Assembly (NCBI GenBank): GCA_017381715.1
Contig: JAFOBR010000088.1
Coordinates: 1 to 32,536, forward strand
DNA from: Clostridia bacterium
GTDB lineage: Bacteria > Bacillota > Clostridia > Oscillospirales > CAG-382
Direction: 5' to 3'
Length of the DNA: 32,536 nucleotides
Of the stretch, positions 25,468 to 32,536 are shown piece by piece; the first letter of the stretch is position 1; each line of letters opens with the position of its first letter. The notes below the pieces were generated by a model. The model searched no databases. It saw only the letters and a list, made by a program, of their open reading frames with translations, and had not been told where the DNA came from. The position numbers and the translations under genes are program-made.

Positions 25468-27522
25468 GTGAAAAAGAAAATAGCCATTTTACTCACATCA
25501 GTTCTGCTGGGAACATCCCTTTGCACTATGGGAGCCTTTGCAGAGAATAAGACCTATGACGTTGATAAAACCTACGAAATTACAGGTTATGACCAAAAGA
25601 CGTCTTCCGGCGGAGTGTTCGTATATCCTAACGATACCAACAAAACTCGTGTTATCGGTTCCAGTGAATATAATTTCCGTTATTCAAAAATACTTATCTT
25701 CAATAAGGACGGCGTTCTTATCGAAGCGGGCGGCGATCTGCTTGCCAATGAAAACGGTGTAAACGGTTCTCCTCAGCTTACGGTAAAAGTGCCTGCGGGC
25801 GGATTTCTGGTAGCCTTTAACGGCGGTGCCCCTGCGGGATTGACTCAATGCTACAATACTGTTATGGAAGGCGCTATGCTGTATAACGCCACTATGTCGG
25901 TAATTTATCCCGCATACGGCGAATATAACAAAACCACAAACAAACTGCGTATTGCATACGATAATCCGGTTGCACCCTCCAAGGATGCCATTAAGTTCCT
26001 GTTTGTGGGTAACAGTACTACCTATTTCAACGGCATTCCCATTAAATTCAAGGGCTTGTGCCAAGCCGCAGGCGTGGAAGTAGTGGTCGATTACTGCACC
26101 AACGGAAGCGCGTTTTTATCCGAGTTTGCAGATGCAAACCACGAGCGCGGAAAGAAATTCCGCAATATGCTCAATGCAAAAGAGTACGATTACGTGGTAC
26201 TGCAGGATGCGGCGGGCGCAGGCTATAACTCTATGGAAAAAGCTGTCGGCACAATGCTTCCTCTTATAGAGAAGAACGGCGCAACTCCGCTTTTGTATAT
26301 GCGCTATTCCAACGATCTCGATCCCGAAACCAGAGTGGGTTCCTTCTACAAGCATTATCTCAACTACAGCCGCCTTTCCGCTAAATACGATATCGATTAC
26401 GCTCCCGTATCCGGCGCATTTCTTAAGTGTATAGAGACTAATCCCGAAATAGATCTTTTCGCGGATGACGGCGGACACCACTCCTGGGAAGGAAGTTATC
26501 TTGCTGCTTGTACCTGGCTGTATTCTTATCTCGGAAAAGATCCCCGCGGAAATTCTTATACCGCAAATCTTCCTGCAGCAACCGCAACAGCTTTGCAGAA
26601 TATAGCATACGAAATCGCAAAGAACGGATATCCTTTCCCCGGTTCCGACATTACCAAAACCGTAATAGACGGTGTTACATACGAAAATCTTTCGCTCAAT
26701 AAACCTTATACCTCCACCGGTGGTGAATACACCGACGAAAGATGGACAGACGGTACCGGTTCCAAGCCCATGGGCAAGTTCACCAATGGTTATGGTGCTA
26801 TCGGTGCTGCCGGCGATTCCGGTGAATGTGCTTGCTTCAAGGGCAAGGAAGTGAGTATCACCATAGATCTCGGTAAGCTGAGCAAAGTAAAGCAAATTTG
26901 CGCAGACCTTTACGGCAATACCGGATGGGGCATTCCTTCCACCAAAAAAGCATCACTCAAGGTTGCTTTTTCCGCAGACGGTAAAAACTTCACCGAAGCT
27001 GTTGCTGTTACAGATAGTACCACTCAAACCGAGGGTAACTGGGAAAGACGCGATTTTGTTATAACCTTTGCGGATATGACCGAAGCAAGATACGTAAGAG
27101 TTGATTACGTTATCGACGGTAACTTCCTGTGGGGAAGTGAAATAAGCGTTTACGGTACCTCCGAGACCCAAAACGAGCCTGACGTTTCCGAACCCGACGT
27201 TTCCGAAGACGAGGTTTCCGAAGACGAAGTTTCCAAAGACGAAGTGTCTGAAACTCCCGAGGTTTCCGAAGAGCAGGAAAGCTCCGAAACTCCCGAAGTT
27301 TCCGAAGAAAATTCCGATGTATCCGTTGCGCCCGAGGCTTCCGAGCCTGCAGACGAAGATGCCGATTCTTCCTCCGAAACAAGTGAACCTGCCGTAAGCG
27401 ACGGTTCCTCTGCAACATCCGGAGATAAAGGCAATACCGGCGTTATAGTAGCGTGCGTCGCTGCTGCCGTATGCGCCGTCGCCGCTGTGTGCGCGTTTGT
27501 CTTTTTCAAAAAGAAAAAATAA
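25468..27522 (+). CDS. Secreted, membrane-anchored SGNH hydrolase with a sugar-binding-like domain
   Basis: The product is 684 residues. A signal peptide with cleavage after AFA (25) leads to a beta-rich region (30-165), then an SGNH hydrolase core: FVGNS with Ser183, the NG pair (212-213), and a D-G-G-H-H-S-W block with Asp334 and His337/338. Residues about 405-563 look like a discoidin/F5-8 type C domain, with ENLSLNKPYTS opening and a RYVRVDY segment. An acidic, Val-Ser-Glu-rich repeat stalk follows (573-650), then a membrane helix (about 659-680) and a KKKK stop. It should face the outside and act on acylated glycans, probably as an esterase. The start is GTG with GGAGGT seven bases upstream. 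Substrate unknown. Confidence 0.82.
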   Translation: MKKKIAILLTSVLLGTSLCTMGAFAENKTYDVDKTYEITGYDQKTSSGGVFVYPNDTNKTRVIGSSEYNFRYSKILIFNKDGVLIEAGGDLLANENGVNGSPQLTVKVPAGGFLVAFNGGAPAGLTQCYNTVMEGAMLYNATMSVIYPAYGEYNKTTNKLRIAYDNPVAPSKDAIKFLFVGNSTTYFNGIPIKFKGLCQAAGVEVVVDYCTNGSAFLSEFADANHERGKKFRNMLNAKEYDYVVLQDAAGAGYNSMEKAVGTMLPLIEKNGATPLLYMRYSNDLDPETRVGSFYKHYLNYSRLSAKYDIDYAPVSGAFLKCIETNPEIDLFADDGGHHSWEGSYLAACTWLYSYLGKDPRGNSYTANLPAATATALQNIAYEIAKNGYPFPGSDITKTVIDGVTYENLSLNKPYTSTGGEYTDERWTDGTGSKPMGKFTNGYGAIGAAGDSGECACFKGKEVSITIDLGKLSKVKQICADLYGNTGWGIPSTKKASLKVAFSADGKNFTEAVAVTDSTTQTEGNWERRDFVITFADMTEARYVRVDYVIDGNFLWGSEISVYGTSETQNEPDVSEPDVSEDEVSEDEVSKDEVSETPEVSEEQESSETPEVSEENSDVSVAPEASEPADEDADSSSETSEPAVSDGSSATSGDKGNTGVIVACVAAAVCAVAAVCAFVFFKKKK
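27166..27420 (+). repeat. Degenerate repeat coding for the acidic VSE-rich stalk
   Basis: Short units meaning VSEPD, VSEDE, VSEDE, VSKDE, VSETPE, VSEEQ and similar repeat with the GTTTCCGAAG core sequence reappearing at the DNA level. It forms a low-complexity spacer between the globular domains and the membrane anchor. Confidence 0.75.
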
Positions 27523-27543
27523 ATAACGGCTTTTAAAATTCTT

Positions 27544-27574
27544 TCCGCCTTGCGTTAAGCAGGGCGGATTTTTT
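27544..27574 (+). terminator. Intrinsic terminator after the SGNH hydrolase gene
   Basis: A ten-base-pair stem with one G-T wobble (27544-27553 with 27559-27568) encloses a GTTAA loop, followed by T6. It is 21 bases after the stop codon. Confidence 0.9.
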
Positions 27575-27625
27575 GTTTTTAAATAAAAATATAATATTAT
27601 TTTATGAAAAAAATAAAAATTAGTG

Positions 27626-27654
27626 TTGGCAAAATAAAATAAATGTGTTATAAT
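27626..27654 (+). promoter_or_regulatory. Sigma-A promoter of rlmB
   Basis: TTGGCA (27626-27631) and a perfect TATAAT (27649-27654) are separated by 17 bases, 40 bases before the rlmB ATG. The rest of the 27523-27694 gap is the terminator and AT-rich sequence. Confidence 0.87.
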
Positions 27655-27694
27655 TATTTGGAATAGGTATGTTTACCGAAAAGAGGTGCTTGAT

Positions 27695-28477
27695 ATGCGT
27701 GATGATTTCATACGCAACAGCGGAAACGATAATGTTTTCTGGGGCAGAAATTCTGTGCTTGAATTACTTGCTTCGGGAAGAGATATAGATAAAATATACG
27801 TGCAGAAGGGCGCAGCCGAGGGAAGCATAAAGGTTATTATCGGCAAAGCGGCGGCAAGAAAGATTCCCATTGTGGAAACCGACCGTGCAAAGCTGGATTC
27901 CATGTCCGGCGGTGCTGTGCATCAGGGCGTTGCCGCTTTGGTTCCGGAAACGGTGTATGCCGAACTGGATGATCTTTTTGCCGCAGCCGCTAAAAAGGGA
28001 GAAAAACCGTTTTTTGTTATTTGCGATTGCATAAACGATCCTCACAATCTGGGCGCAATAATCCGTACTGCAGAGTGTGCGGGTGCCCACGGTGTTATAA
28101 TTCCCAAGCACCGTTCCGTATCGTTGACCTCTACAGTTGCAAAATCTTCTGCAGGTGCGGTTTTCCGCCTTCCTGTTGCGAGAGTAGGAAACATTGCTTC
28201 CGTGATTTCGGAGCTTCAGTCAAAAGGCGTGTGGGTTTATGCCCTTGAAGCAAACGGAACTCCTTATTTCGGCGAGAAATTTGACGATAGCGGTATCGCC
28301 TTCGTTCTCGGCAGCGAAGGGGAAGGGGTTTCCCGAATAGTTAAAGAAAAAAGCGATTTTGTGCTTTCCATACCTATGTACGGCGAGCTTAATTCATTAA
28401 ATGTGTCTGCTGCTGCGGCTGTAATGCTGTTCGAAGCTGCACGCCAACGTCACGGGAAGGGGGATAAGAGGATATGA
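27695..28477 (+). CDS. rlmB: 23S rRNA 2'-O-methyltransferase of the RlmB/TrmH (SPOUT) family
   Basis: The 260-residue enzyme methylates a ribose in 23S rRNA (Gm2251 in E. coli numbering). An L30e-like RNA-binding domain (about 12-90) precedes the SPOUT catalytic domain with its deep knot. Motif 1 is DPHNLGAIIRTAECAGA with the catalytic Arg, motif 2 is FVLGSEGEGVS, and motif 3 is SIPMYGELNSLNVSAAAAV. An in-frame GTG at 27686 lies inside the ribosome site, so the ATG at 27695 is chosen, with GAGGT eight bases upstream. Its stop overlaps the following membrane-protein gene as ATGA. Confidence 0.93.
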   Translation: MRDDFIRNSGNDNVFWGRNSVLELLASGRDIDKIYVQKGAAEGSIKVIIGKAAARKIPIVETDRAKLDSMSGGAVHQGVAALVPETVYAELDDLFAAAAKKGEKPFFVICDCINDPHNLGAIIRTAECAGAHGVIIPKHRSVSLTSTVAKSSAGAVFRLPVARVGNIASVISELQSKGVWVYALEANGTPYFGEKFDDSGIAFVLGSEGEGVSRIVKEKSDFVLSIPMYGELNSLNVSAAAAVMLFEAARQRHGKGDKRI

Positions 28478-30978
28478 ACGAAAGAAACGAATCCAGCGTT
28501 GAGGATATACTTAAACGTCTGCATAACGCTACTGCGGAAAACGATTCCGCCCGTCATATACCCATGCCCTCCGGCAATTACAAGAACATTCCCGGTGAAA
28601 CGACCCTGCTTGAAAAAACAAAATCGGTCGACGGAAATATTCCCACCAGAACCGAAACCGAAGATATTATAGATAAATATTCCTCCCGTGTTAAGATTCA
28701 GGATTCCAAATCATCTACTCAAGGTTTGCGTGACGCTTTGGCGGCACGTATGGAGGATGATGCGGAGCTTAAGAATTATTATTACGGCAACAAGGACAAG
28801 CCTATGAAGAGCCGCAGAGCAGACGAGCTTTTTGCTCTTCTTGAGCGTGCTACCGTAGATACTCTCGGTCAGGCAGAGAGAAAGCCTGCGGAAATTGACA
28901 CCTCCCGCTTTATGGACCCCGAAACGGTGGAAAAGCCTGTTGAATACAAGCAGGAAGAGCTTTTCCCCATGGGCGATACCATGCCTCCTCAGGAAGACGA
29001 AAGGGAAACCGCCGTTTTTGACGATGAGTATGCAGAGCTTTCCGAAAAGGTGGTAAGCGGAAAAATAGGACTCGATGAAGAAAACGACAGCGCTCAGCTC
29101 AGCCTCGTTTCTGACGATACCGACGAAATATCCGACAGTCCTTTTGTTGATGAAGATGATATCGAGCTCAAGCTCGCTTTAGGACAGCTCGATCTTGAAA
29201 GTGACGATATTCCCGATTATATCCGTGAAAAATATAAAAAAGCGGAAAAAGACGCAGATAAAGAAGACGGGGAATACGAATATACCGATAGAGCACAGAA
29301 CAACGAAGTGAACCGTCTTATGAAACGTGGAATACGCCACGCTTTCAGACGTCTGGCGGTTGCAATTCTTTTTATGCTCGGAATTATATATCTTGAACTT
29401 GCCACCAAAAACGGGGCAGGGTATTCGATATATCTCAGTCAGGGAAGATACGGCGTTTTGTATATTCTTGCCGATCTCCAGCTTCTTTTCTTCCTCGGTA
29501 TAACTCTTATGCCTTCTCTTGCCAAGGGTGCAAAGGGGTTGTTTACCTTTAATCTTACTTCGGAAAGTATATTCTTCTTTTCTTTTGTTGCGGCGTCTGC
29601 GTACAGCCTTGTAAGATTGTTTATGTCTCCCGCAGATCCCGATCTCCGGTTGTTTAATCTTACTCCTGCCGTTTGCGGCGTTTGCTCGGCATTCATCAAT
29701 TATCTTACGGCAAAGAAGGACTACGCCTGCTTTAAGGTTATTGCGTCCGCCCGCAGTAAGTATGCCGCATCCCGCGTAAGCGGAGCTTCCAAGGAATCTG
29801 ATGAATTTTATTCCTACCTTTTGGAAGACAGCGATATATATACCGTTAAAAAGACAAAATTCGTAAGCGGATTTTTTGCAAGACTCAATAAACGTCCCAA
29901 GAGCGAGGATCTGTTTAATTTCCTTCTCCCCTTGGTAATTATAGCCGCAATTGCGGTATTCGGCGTAAAAGCAGTTACGGGAGCAACGGTGACAGATGCG
30001 CTTAACGGTGCAATGTTCACGCTTTCGGTAAGCTTGCCCTTGTCTGCATTCTTTATTATCGCTATGCCTTTATGCACCGCAAACCGCAGAGTAAACCGTT
30101 CATCCTCTTGCTTTATCGGCCCCGCAGTGGCAGAAGAATATGCAGATGCTTCCGTGGTTTCTTTTGCGGATACAGAGGTTTATCCTCCTCATCTCGTAAA
30201 GATTACCAGCTTCAGAACCTACGGCGATTTCCGTATAGACCGTGTTCTTATAGAGCTTTCAAAAATATTCAACTATGTAGGCGGTCCTTTGGAAAAGGTG
30301 CTGTCCTCTACCATAACAGAGCCGGTAGAGCCTGCCCAATATATCCGTGTGCTTGAATCCGCTTCCGACGGATTGCGCGTGGTGTTGGATGGCAAGGAGT
30401 ACTTTATAGGTAAGCGCGCTTATATGCGCCGCTACCGCTTTGAAGCTCCCAAGGACGAAATTGACGATATGTATGAAAACAGCGTCGGTTCCGTTATGTT
30501 CGTTTCCGTGGGTGATCGTCTTGCGGTAAAGCTGTACGTTAAGTACTCCATTAATCCTCTCTTTGACGAATTGCTCCGTGATATGAACAAATCCGGTCTT
30601 TGCGTGGGTATCAAAACCCTTGACCCCAATATAAACAACGAGCTTTTGGCAAACGGCATCAAATACAAAAAATGTCCTATCGCCATACTCAAGGCAGGCA
30701 ATCCTGAGGATATGACCAAGGTAGCAAAGGAAATAGATTCCGGTATCGTTACCAATTCCGGTCTGCATAATTTCTTAAGAGTGTTCGCCCTTTGCGATAA
30801 AACCCGTCACATTATAAAGAGCAACGGAATGATATGTGTTATTGGCACATTGCTTTCTATTGTTGCTGCGTGTTTTATCATATTCTCCGGTGATACGAGC
30901 AGCATTCCTTCGCTGTATACGACGCTCTTCCAATTTGCTTGGGTGCTCCCTGTATGGCTTTTATCTATGATTTTGTGA
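28474..30978 (+). CDS. P1B-type ATPase-like membrane protein without the catalytic aspartate
   Basis: The product is 834 residues. Residues 1-285 are soluble, acidic and probably disordered. Predicted helices then follow in the 4+2+2 order of P1B pumps: about 292-310, 327-347, 365-384, 397-412, 481-499, 512-534, 786-805 and 813-834. Between helices 6 and 7 lies a P/N-domain-like region, including a DGKEYFIGKRAYM segment like the IGN loop of heavy-metal pumps. The CPC ion site is MPL (531-533). The DKTGT position reads SFADTEVYPP, with Ala565 for the aspartate; the TGD site is TLD, and GDGxND is missing. The A-domain loop (413-480) has no TGE. The fold assignment rests on layout and weak motifs. 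It overlaps rlmB by four bases. No clear terminator follows. Function unknown. Confidence 0.65.
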   Translation: MNERNESSVEDILKRLHNATAENDSARHIPMPSGNYKNIPGETTLLEKTKSVDGNIPTRTETEDIIDKYSSRVKIQDSKSSTQGLRDALAARMEDDAELKNYYYGNKDKPMKSRRADELFALLERATVDTLGQAERKPAEIDTSRFMDPETVEKPVEYKQEELFPMGDTMPPQEDERETAVFDDEYAELSEKVVSGKIGLDEENDSAQLSLVSDDTDEISDSPFVDEDDIELKLALGQLDLESDDIPDYIREKYKKAEKDADKEDGEYEYTDRAQNNEVNRLMKRGIRHAFRRLAVAILFMLGIIYLELATKNGAGYSIYLSQGRYGVLYILADLQLLFFLGITLMPSLAKGAKGLFTFNLTSESIFFFSFVAASAYSLVRLFMSPADPDLRLFNLTPAVCGVCSAFINYLTAKKDYACFKVIASARSKYAASRVSGASKESDEFYSYLLEDSDIYTVKKTKFVSGFFARLNKRPKSEDLFNFLLPLVIIAAIAVFGVKAVTGATVTDALNGAMFTLSVSLPLSAFFIIAMPLCTANRRVNRSSSCFIGPAVAEEYADASVVSFADTEVYPPHLVKITSFRTYGDFRIDRVLIELSKIFNYVGGPLEKVLSSTITEPVEPAQYIRVLESASDGLRVVLDGKEYFIGKRAYMRRYRFEAPKDEIDDMYENSVGSVMFVSVGDRLAVKLYVKYSINPLFDELLRDMNKSGLCVGIKTLDPNINNELLANGIKYKKCPIAILKAGNPEDMTKVAKEIDSGIVTNSGLHNFLRVFALCDKTRHIIKSNGMICVIGTLLSIVAACFIIFSGDTSSIPSLYTTLFQFAWVLPVWLLSMIL

Positions 30979-31042
30979 AAAGTGCACAAAAAAGACCTCT
31001 ACAAATTTACATTCTCGACGGCTGAATGCTCAAAAAAGCCTC

Positions 31043-31071
31043 TTGAATAATTTGAAAGATTATTATATAAT
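31043..31071 (+). promoter_or_regulatory. Sigma-A promoter of the EF-G paralogue gene
   Basis: TTGAAT (31043-31048) and a perfect TATAAT (31066-31071) are separated by 17 bases, 42 bases before the ATG. The remainder of the 30979-31113 gap shows no convincing hairpin. Confidence 0.85.
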
Positions 31072-31113
31072 AAATTGTTAGAATTTTAACGCAATACTAT
31101 GGAGGAAATTTTT

Positions 31114-32536
31114 ATGGCTAAATATACTTCTGACAAAATTCGTAATATATGTTTGATGGGTCACGGCGGTGACGGTAAGACTTCTCTTGCCGAATCCATG
31201 CTTTACCTTTCCAAGGTTACCGACCGTCTCGGCAAAACTGTAGACGGTAATACCGTAATGGACTTTGACCCCGAAGAAATCAAGCGTACTATGTCCGTTT
31301 CTGCTTCTCTCGCTAACTTTGAGTGGCAGGGCGTAAAAATAAACCTTGTAGATACTCCGGGCACCTTCGATTTCGCTGGTGAAGTTAAGCAGGCTCTCCG
31401 CGTGGTCGGTACTGCAATCCTCGTTGTTGACGGTAAGTCCGGTCCCAAGGTTGGTACCGAGCTTTGCTGGGATATGGCAGGCAAGCTTCCCAAGGCATTC
31501 TTTGTAAACAAGATGGATGATGAAAACGCAAGCTTTGAAAGAGTATTCGGTCAGCTGCGTGATCTGTTCGGAAACACCGTATGTCCCGTTTTCGTTCCTT
31601 ACCACGAAGGCAAGGCAGATGTTGGTTTCTATAACCTTCTTACCGAAGAAGCATTTACCTTCGATAAGAGCGGCAAACCCAATCCCGCAACTCTCCCCGC
31701 AGATATGCAGGATACTATGGACCGTTATAAGAAGATGCTGGACGAATCTCTTGCAGAAACTTCCGACGAGCTTATTGAAAAGGTTCTCTTCAACGAAGAA
31801 TCCCTTACAATAGATGAAAAGATCGTTGCTATGAACGCAGGTCTTATTACCGGTACCATCGCACCCGTATTCTCCGGTTCCGCTTTCACACTTGCAGGCG
31901 TAAGAACTCTTATGAACATTATCGCCGCTTCCTTCTCTTCTCCCAAGGATCGTCATAACGAAACTATGATCGACAGCGAAGGAAACAAGAAGTCTGTAGC
32001 ATCTTCCGACGAAGGCGATACTTCCATCTTCGTATTTAAGACCGTTGCAGACCAGTTCGGTAAAAAGAGCTACTTCAAGGTACTCAACGGTACTCTTAAA
32101 AAGGATATGGTACTTACCAACCTTTCTACCGGTCAGGCAGAAAAGATTGCACGTATCGTAACCATGGCAGGTAAAAAGGAAACTGATGTTGACGAGCTCT
32201 GCTTCGGTGATATCGGCGTTACCGTTAAACTTGCAAACACCTGCACCAACAACACCCTTTCTTCCAACGCACAGCTGGGCGCAACCTACGCACCCGTAGA
32301 ATTCCCCACTCCTTACCTCAGCATGGCTCTCGTTCCCAAGGCAAAGGGTGATGAAGATAAGATATCTTCCGGTATAGCAAAGCTTCTTGAAGAAGACCTT
32401 ACCGTAAAATATGTAAACAACGCAGAAACCAAGCAGATGTGTCTGTTCGGTCTGGGCGATATGCACCTTGACGTTATCGTAAGCAAGCTCAAGAACCGCT
32501 TCGGTACCCGCGTTGATCTGGCAACTCCCAAGGTAG
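31114..32536 (+). CDS. Elongation factor G paralogue (EF-G2-like), C-terminus outside the window
   Basis: The first 474 codons are present and open to the window edge. The GTPase domain has G1 GHGGDGKT (16-23), G3 DTPG (80-83) and G4 NKMD, followed by EF-G domain II and the start of domain III. It resembles the EF-G2 branch: switch I lacks the RGITI sequence and reads KRTMSVSAS, and the G3 block is DTPGTFDFAGEV, with Thr84 where canonical EF-G has the catalytic His. EF-G paralogues can act in translocation, ribosome rescue or stress; the role here is unknown. GGAGG lies eight bases before the ATG. Codon choice is strongly biased, which suggests high expression. Confidence 0.88.
   Translation, partial: MAKYTSDKIRNICLMGHGGDGKTSLAESMLYLSKVTDRLGKTVDGNTVMDFDPEEIKRTMSVSASLANFEWQGVKINLVDTPGTFDFAGEVKQALRVVGTAILVVDGKSGPKVGTELCWDMAGKLPKAFFVNKMDDENASFERVFGQLRDLFGNTVCPVFVPYHEGKADVGFYNLLTEEAFTFDKSGKPNPATLPADMQDTMDRYKKMLDESLAETSDELIEKVLFNEESLTIDEKIVAMNAGLITGTIAPVFSGSAFTLAGVRTLMNIIAASFSSPKDRHNETMIDSEGNKKSVASSDEGDTSIFVFKTVADQFGKKSYFKVLNGTLKKDMVLTNLSTGQAEKIARIVTMAGKKETDVDELCFGDIGVTVKLANTCTNNTLSSNAQLGATYAPVEFPTPYLSMALVPKAKGDEDKISSGIAKLLEEDLTVKYVNNAETKQMCLFGLGDMHLDVIVSKLKNRFGTRVDLATPKV

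Noticed and set aside
27166..27420. A CRISPR-like or intergenic tandem repeat
   Set aside because: The repeats are in frame inside the SGNH hydrolase gene, vary in length and encode the acidic stalk.
30979..31113. A terminator after the P1B-like gene
   Set aside because: AAAAAA runs and short GC patches occur, but no pair of arms forms a convincing stem with a T-tract.
31078..32466. A 462-codon open frame on the minus strand opposite the EF-G paralogue
   Set aside because: The sense frame has G1, G3 and G4 motifs, a promoter and a ribosome site. The antisense frame is a codon-bias artefact.

Overview
This window looks like a chromosomal segment of an anaerobic, Gram-positive member of Bacillota, class Clostridia, probably a gut-type lineage. 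The evidence is the holB-ricT pair, ruvCAB with an EcfA1/A2/T set beside truA, purine-rich AGGAGG-type ribosome binding sites, sigma-A promoters with 17-base spacers, and a DUF1858 protein. It is essentially all chromosomal backbone. I found no rRNA, tRNA, CRISPR array, insertion sequence or prophage gene, and no gene-free stretch longer than about 190 bases.

Layout. (1) 1-264, minus: start of a type II pantothenate kinase gene, divergent from the next operon. (2) 440-4925, plus: DNA polymerase III delta-prime (holB), ricT, then an MBOAT O-acyltransferase and a DHHW/SGNH partner that probably acetylate a surface polymer. This run ends at a perfect hairpin that also serves the convergent thrS. 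(3) 4983-21622, minus: sixteen tightly packed genes reading ruvC-ruvA-ruvB, an rRNA-type methyltransferase, ecfA1-ecfA2-ecfT, truA, a DUF5711 propeller protein, cvpA, a zinc-finger Clp ATPase, a P-type-ATPase-like protein, a DUF1858 protein, mscL, a BadF/NagK-like kinase and thrS. The only clear promoter lies upstream of ruvC. (4) 21808-22773, plus: acyl carrier protein and a HAD phosphatase. (5) 22858-25360, plus: nagA overlapping a ROK-like sugar kinase, for amino-sugar salvage, closed by a strong terminator. (6) 25468-27522, plus: a secreted, membrane-anchored SGNH hydrolase with a carbohydrate-binding-like domain and an acidic stalk. (7) 27695-30978, plus: rlmB overlapping a second P-type-ATPase-like membrane protein. 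(8) 31114 to the window end, plus: an elongation factor G paralogue.

The most unusual content is a set of NTPase-family proteins whose catalytic residues are gone although the reading frames are intact. The 903-residue protein at 8344-11055 is a full-length P2-type (SERCA-like) pump by layout, but its DKTGT, TGES, PEGLP and TGDGVND motifs are all replaced. The protein at 28474-30978 has the membrane layout of a P1B pump, a long acidic cytoplasmic N-terminus, and no phosphorylation aspartate. The EF-G paralogue carries Thr where translational GTPases have the catalytic His. Two independent pseudo-P-type ATPases in one 32 kb segment, each co-transcribed with housekeeping genes, suggest a regulatory or scaffold use of this fold. 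That functional reading is inference; the residue replacements are read directly from the sequence.
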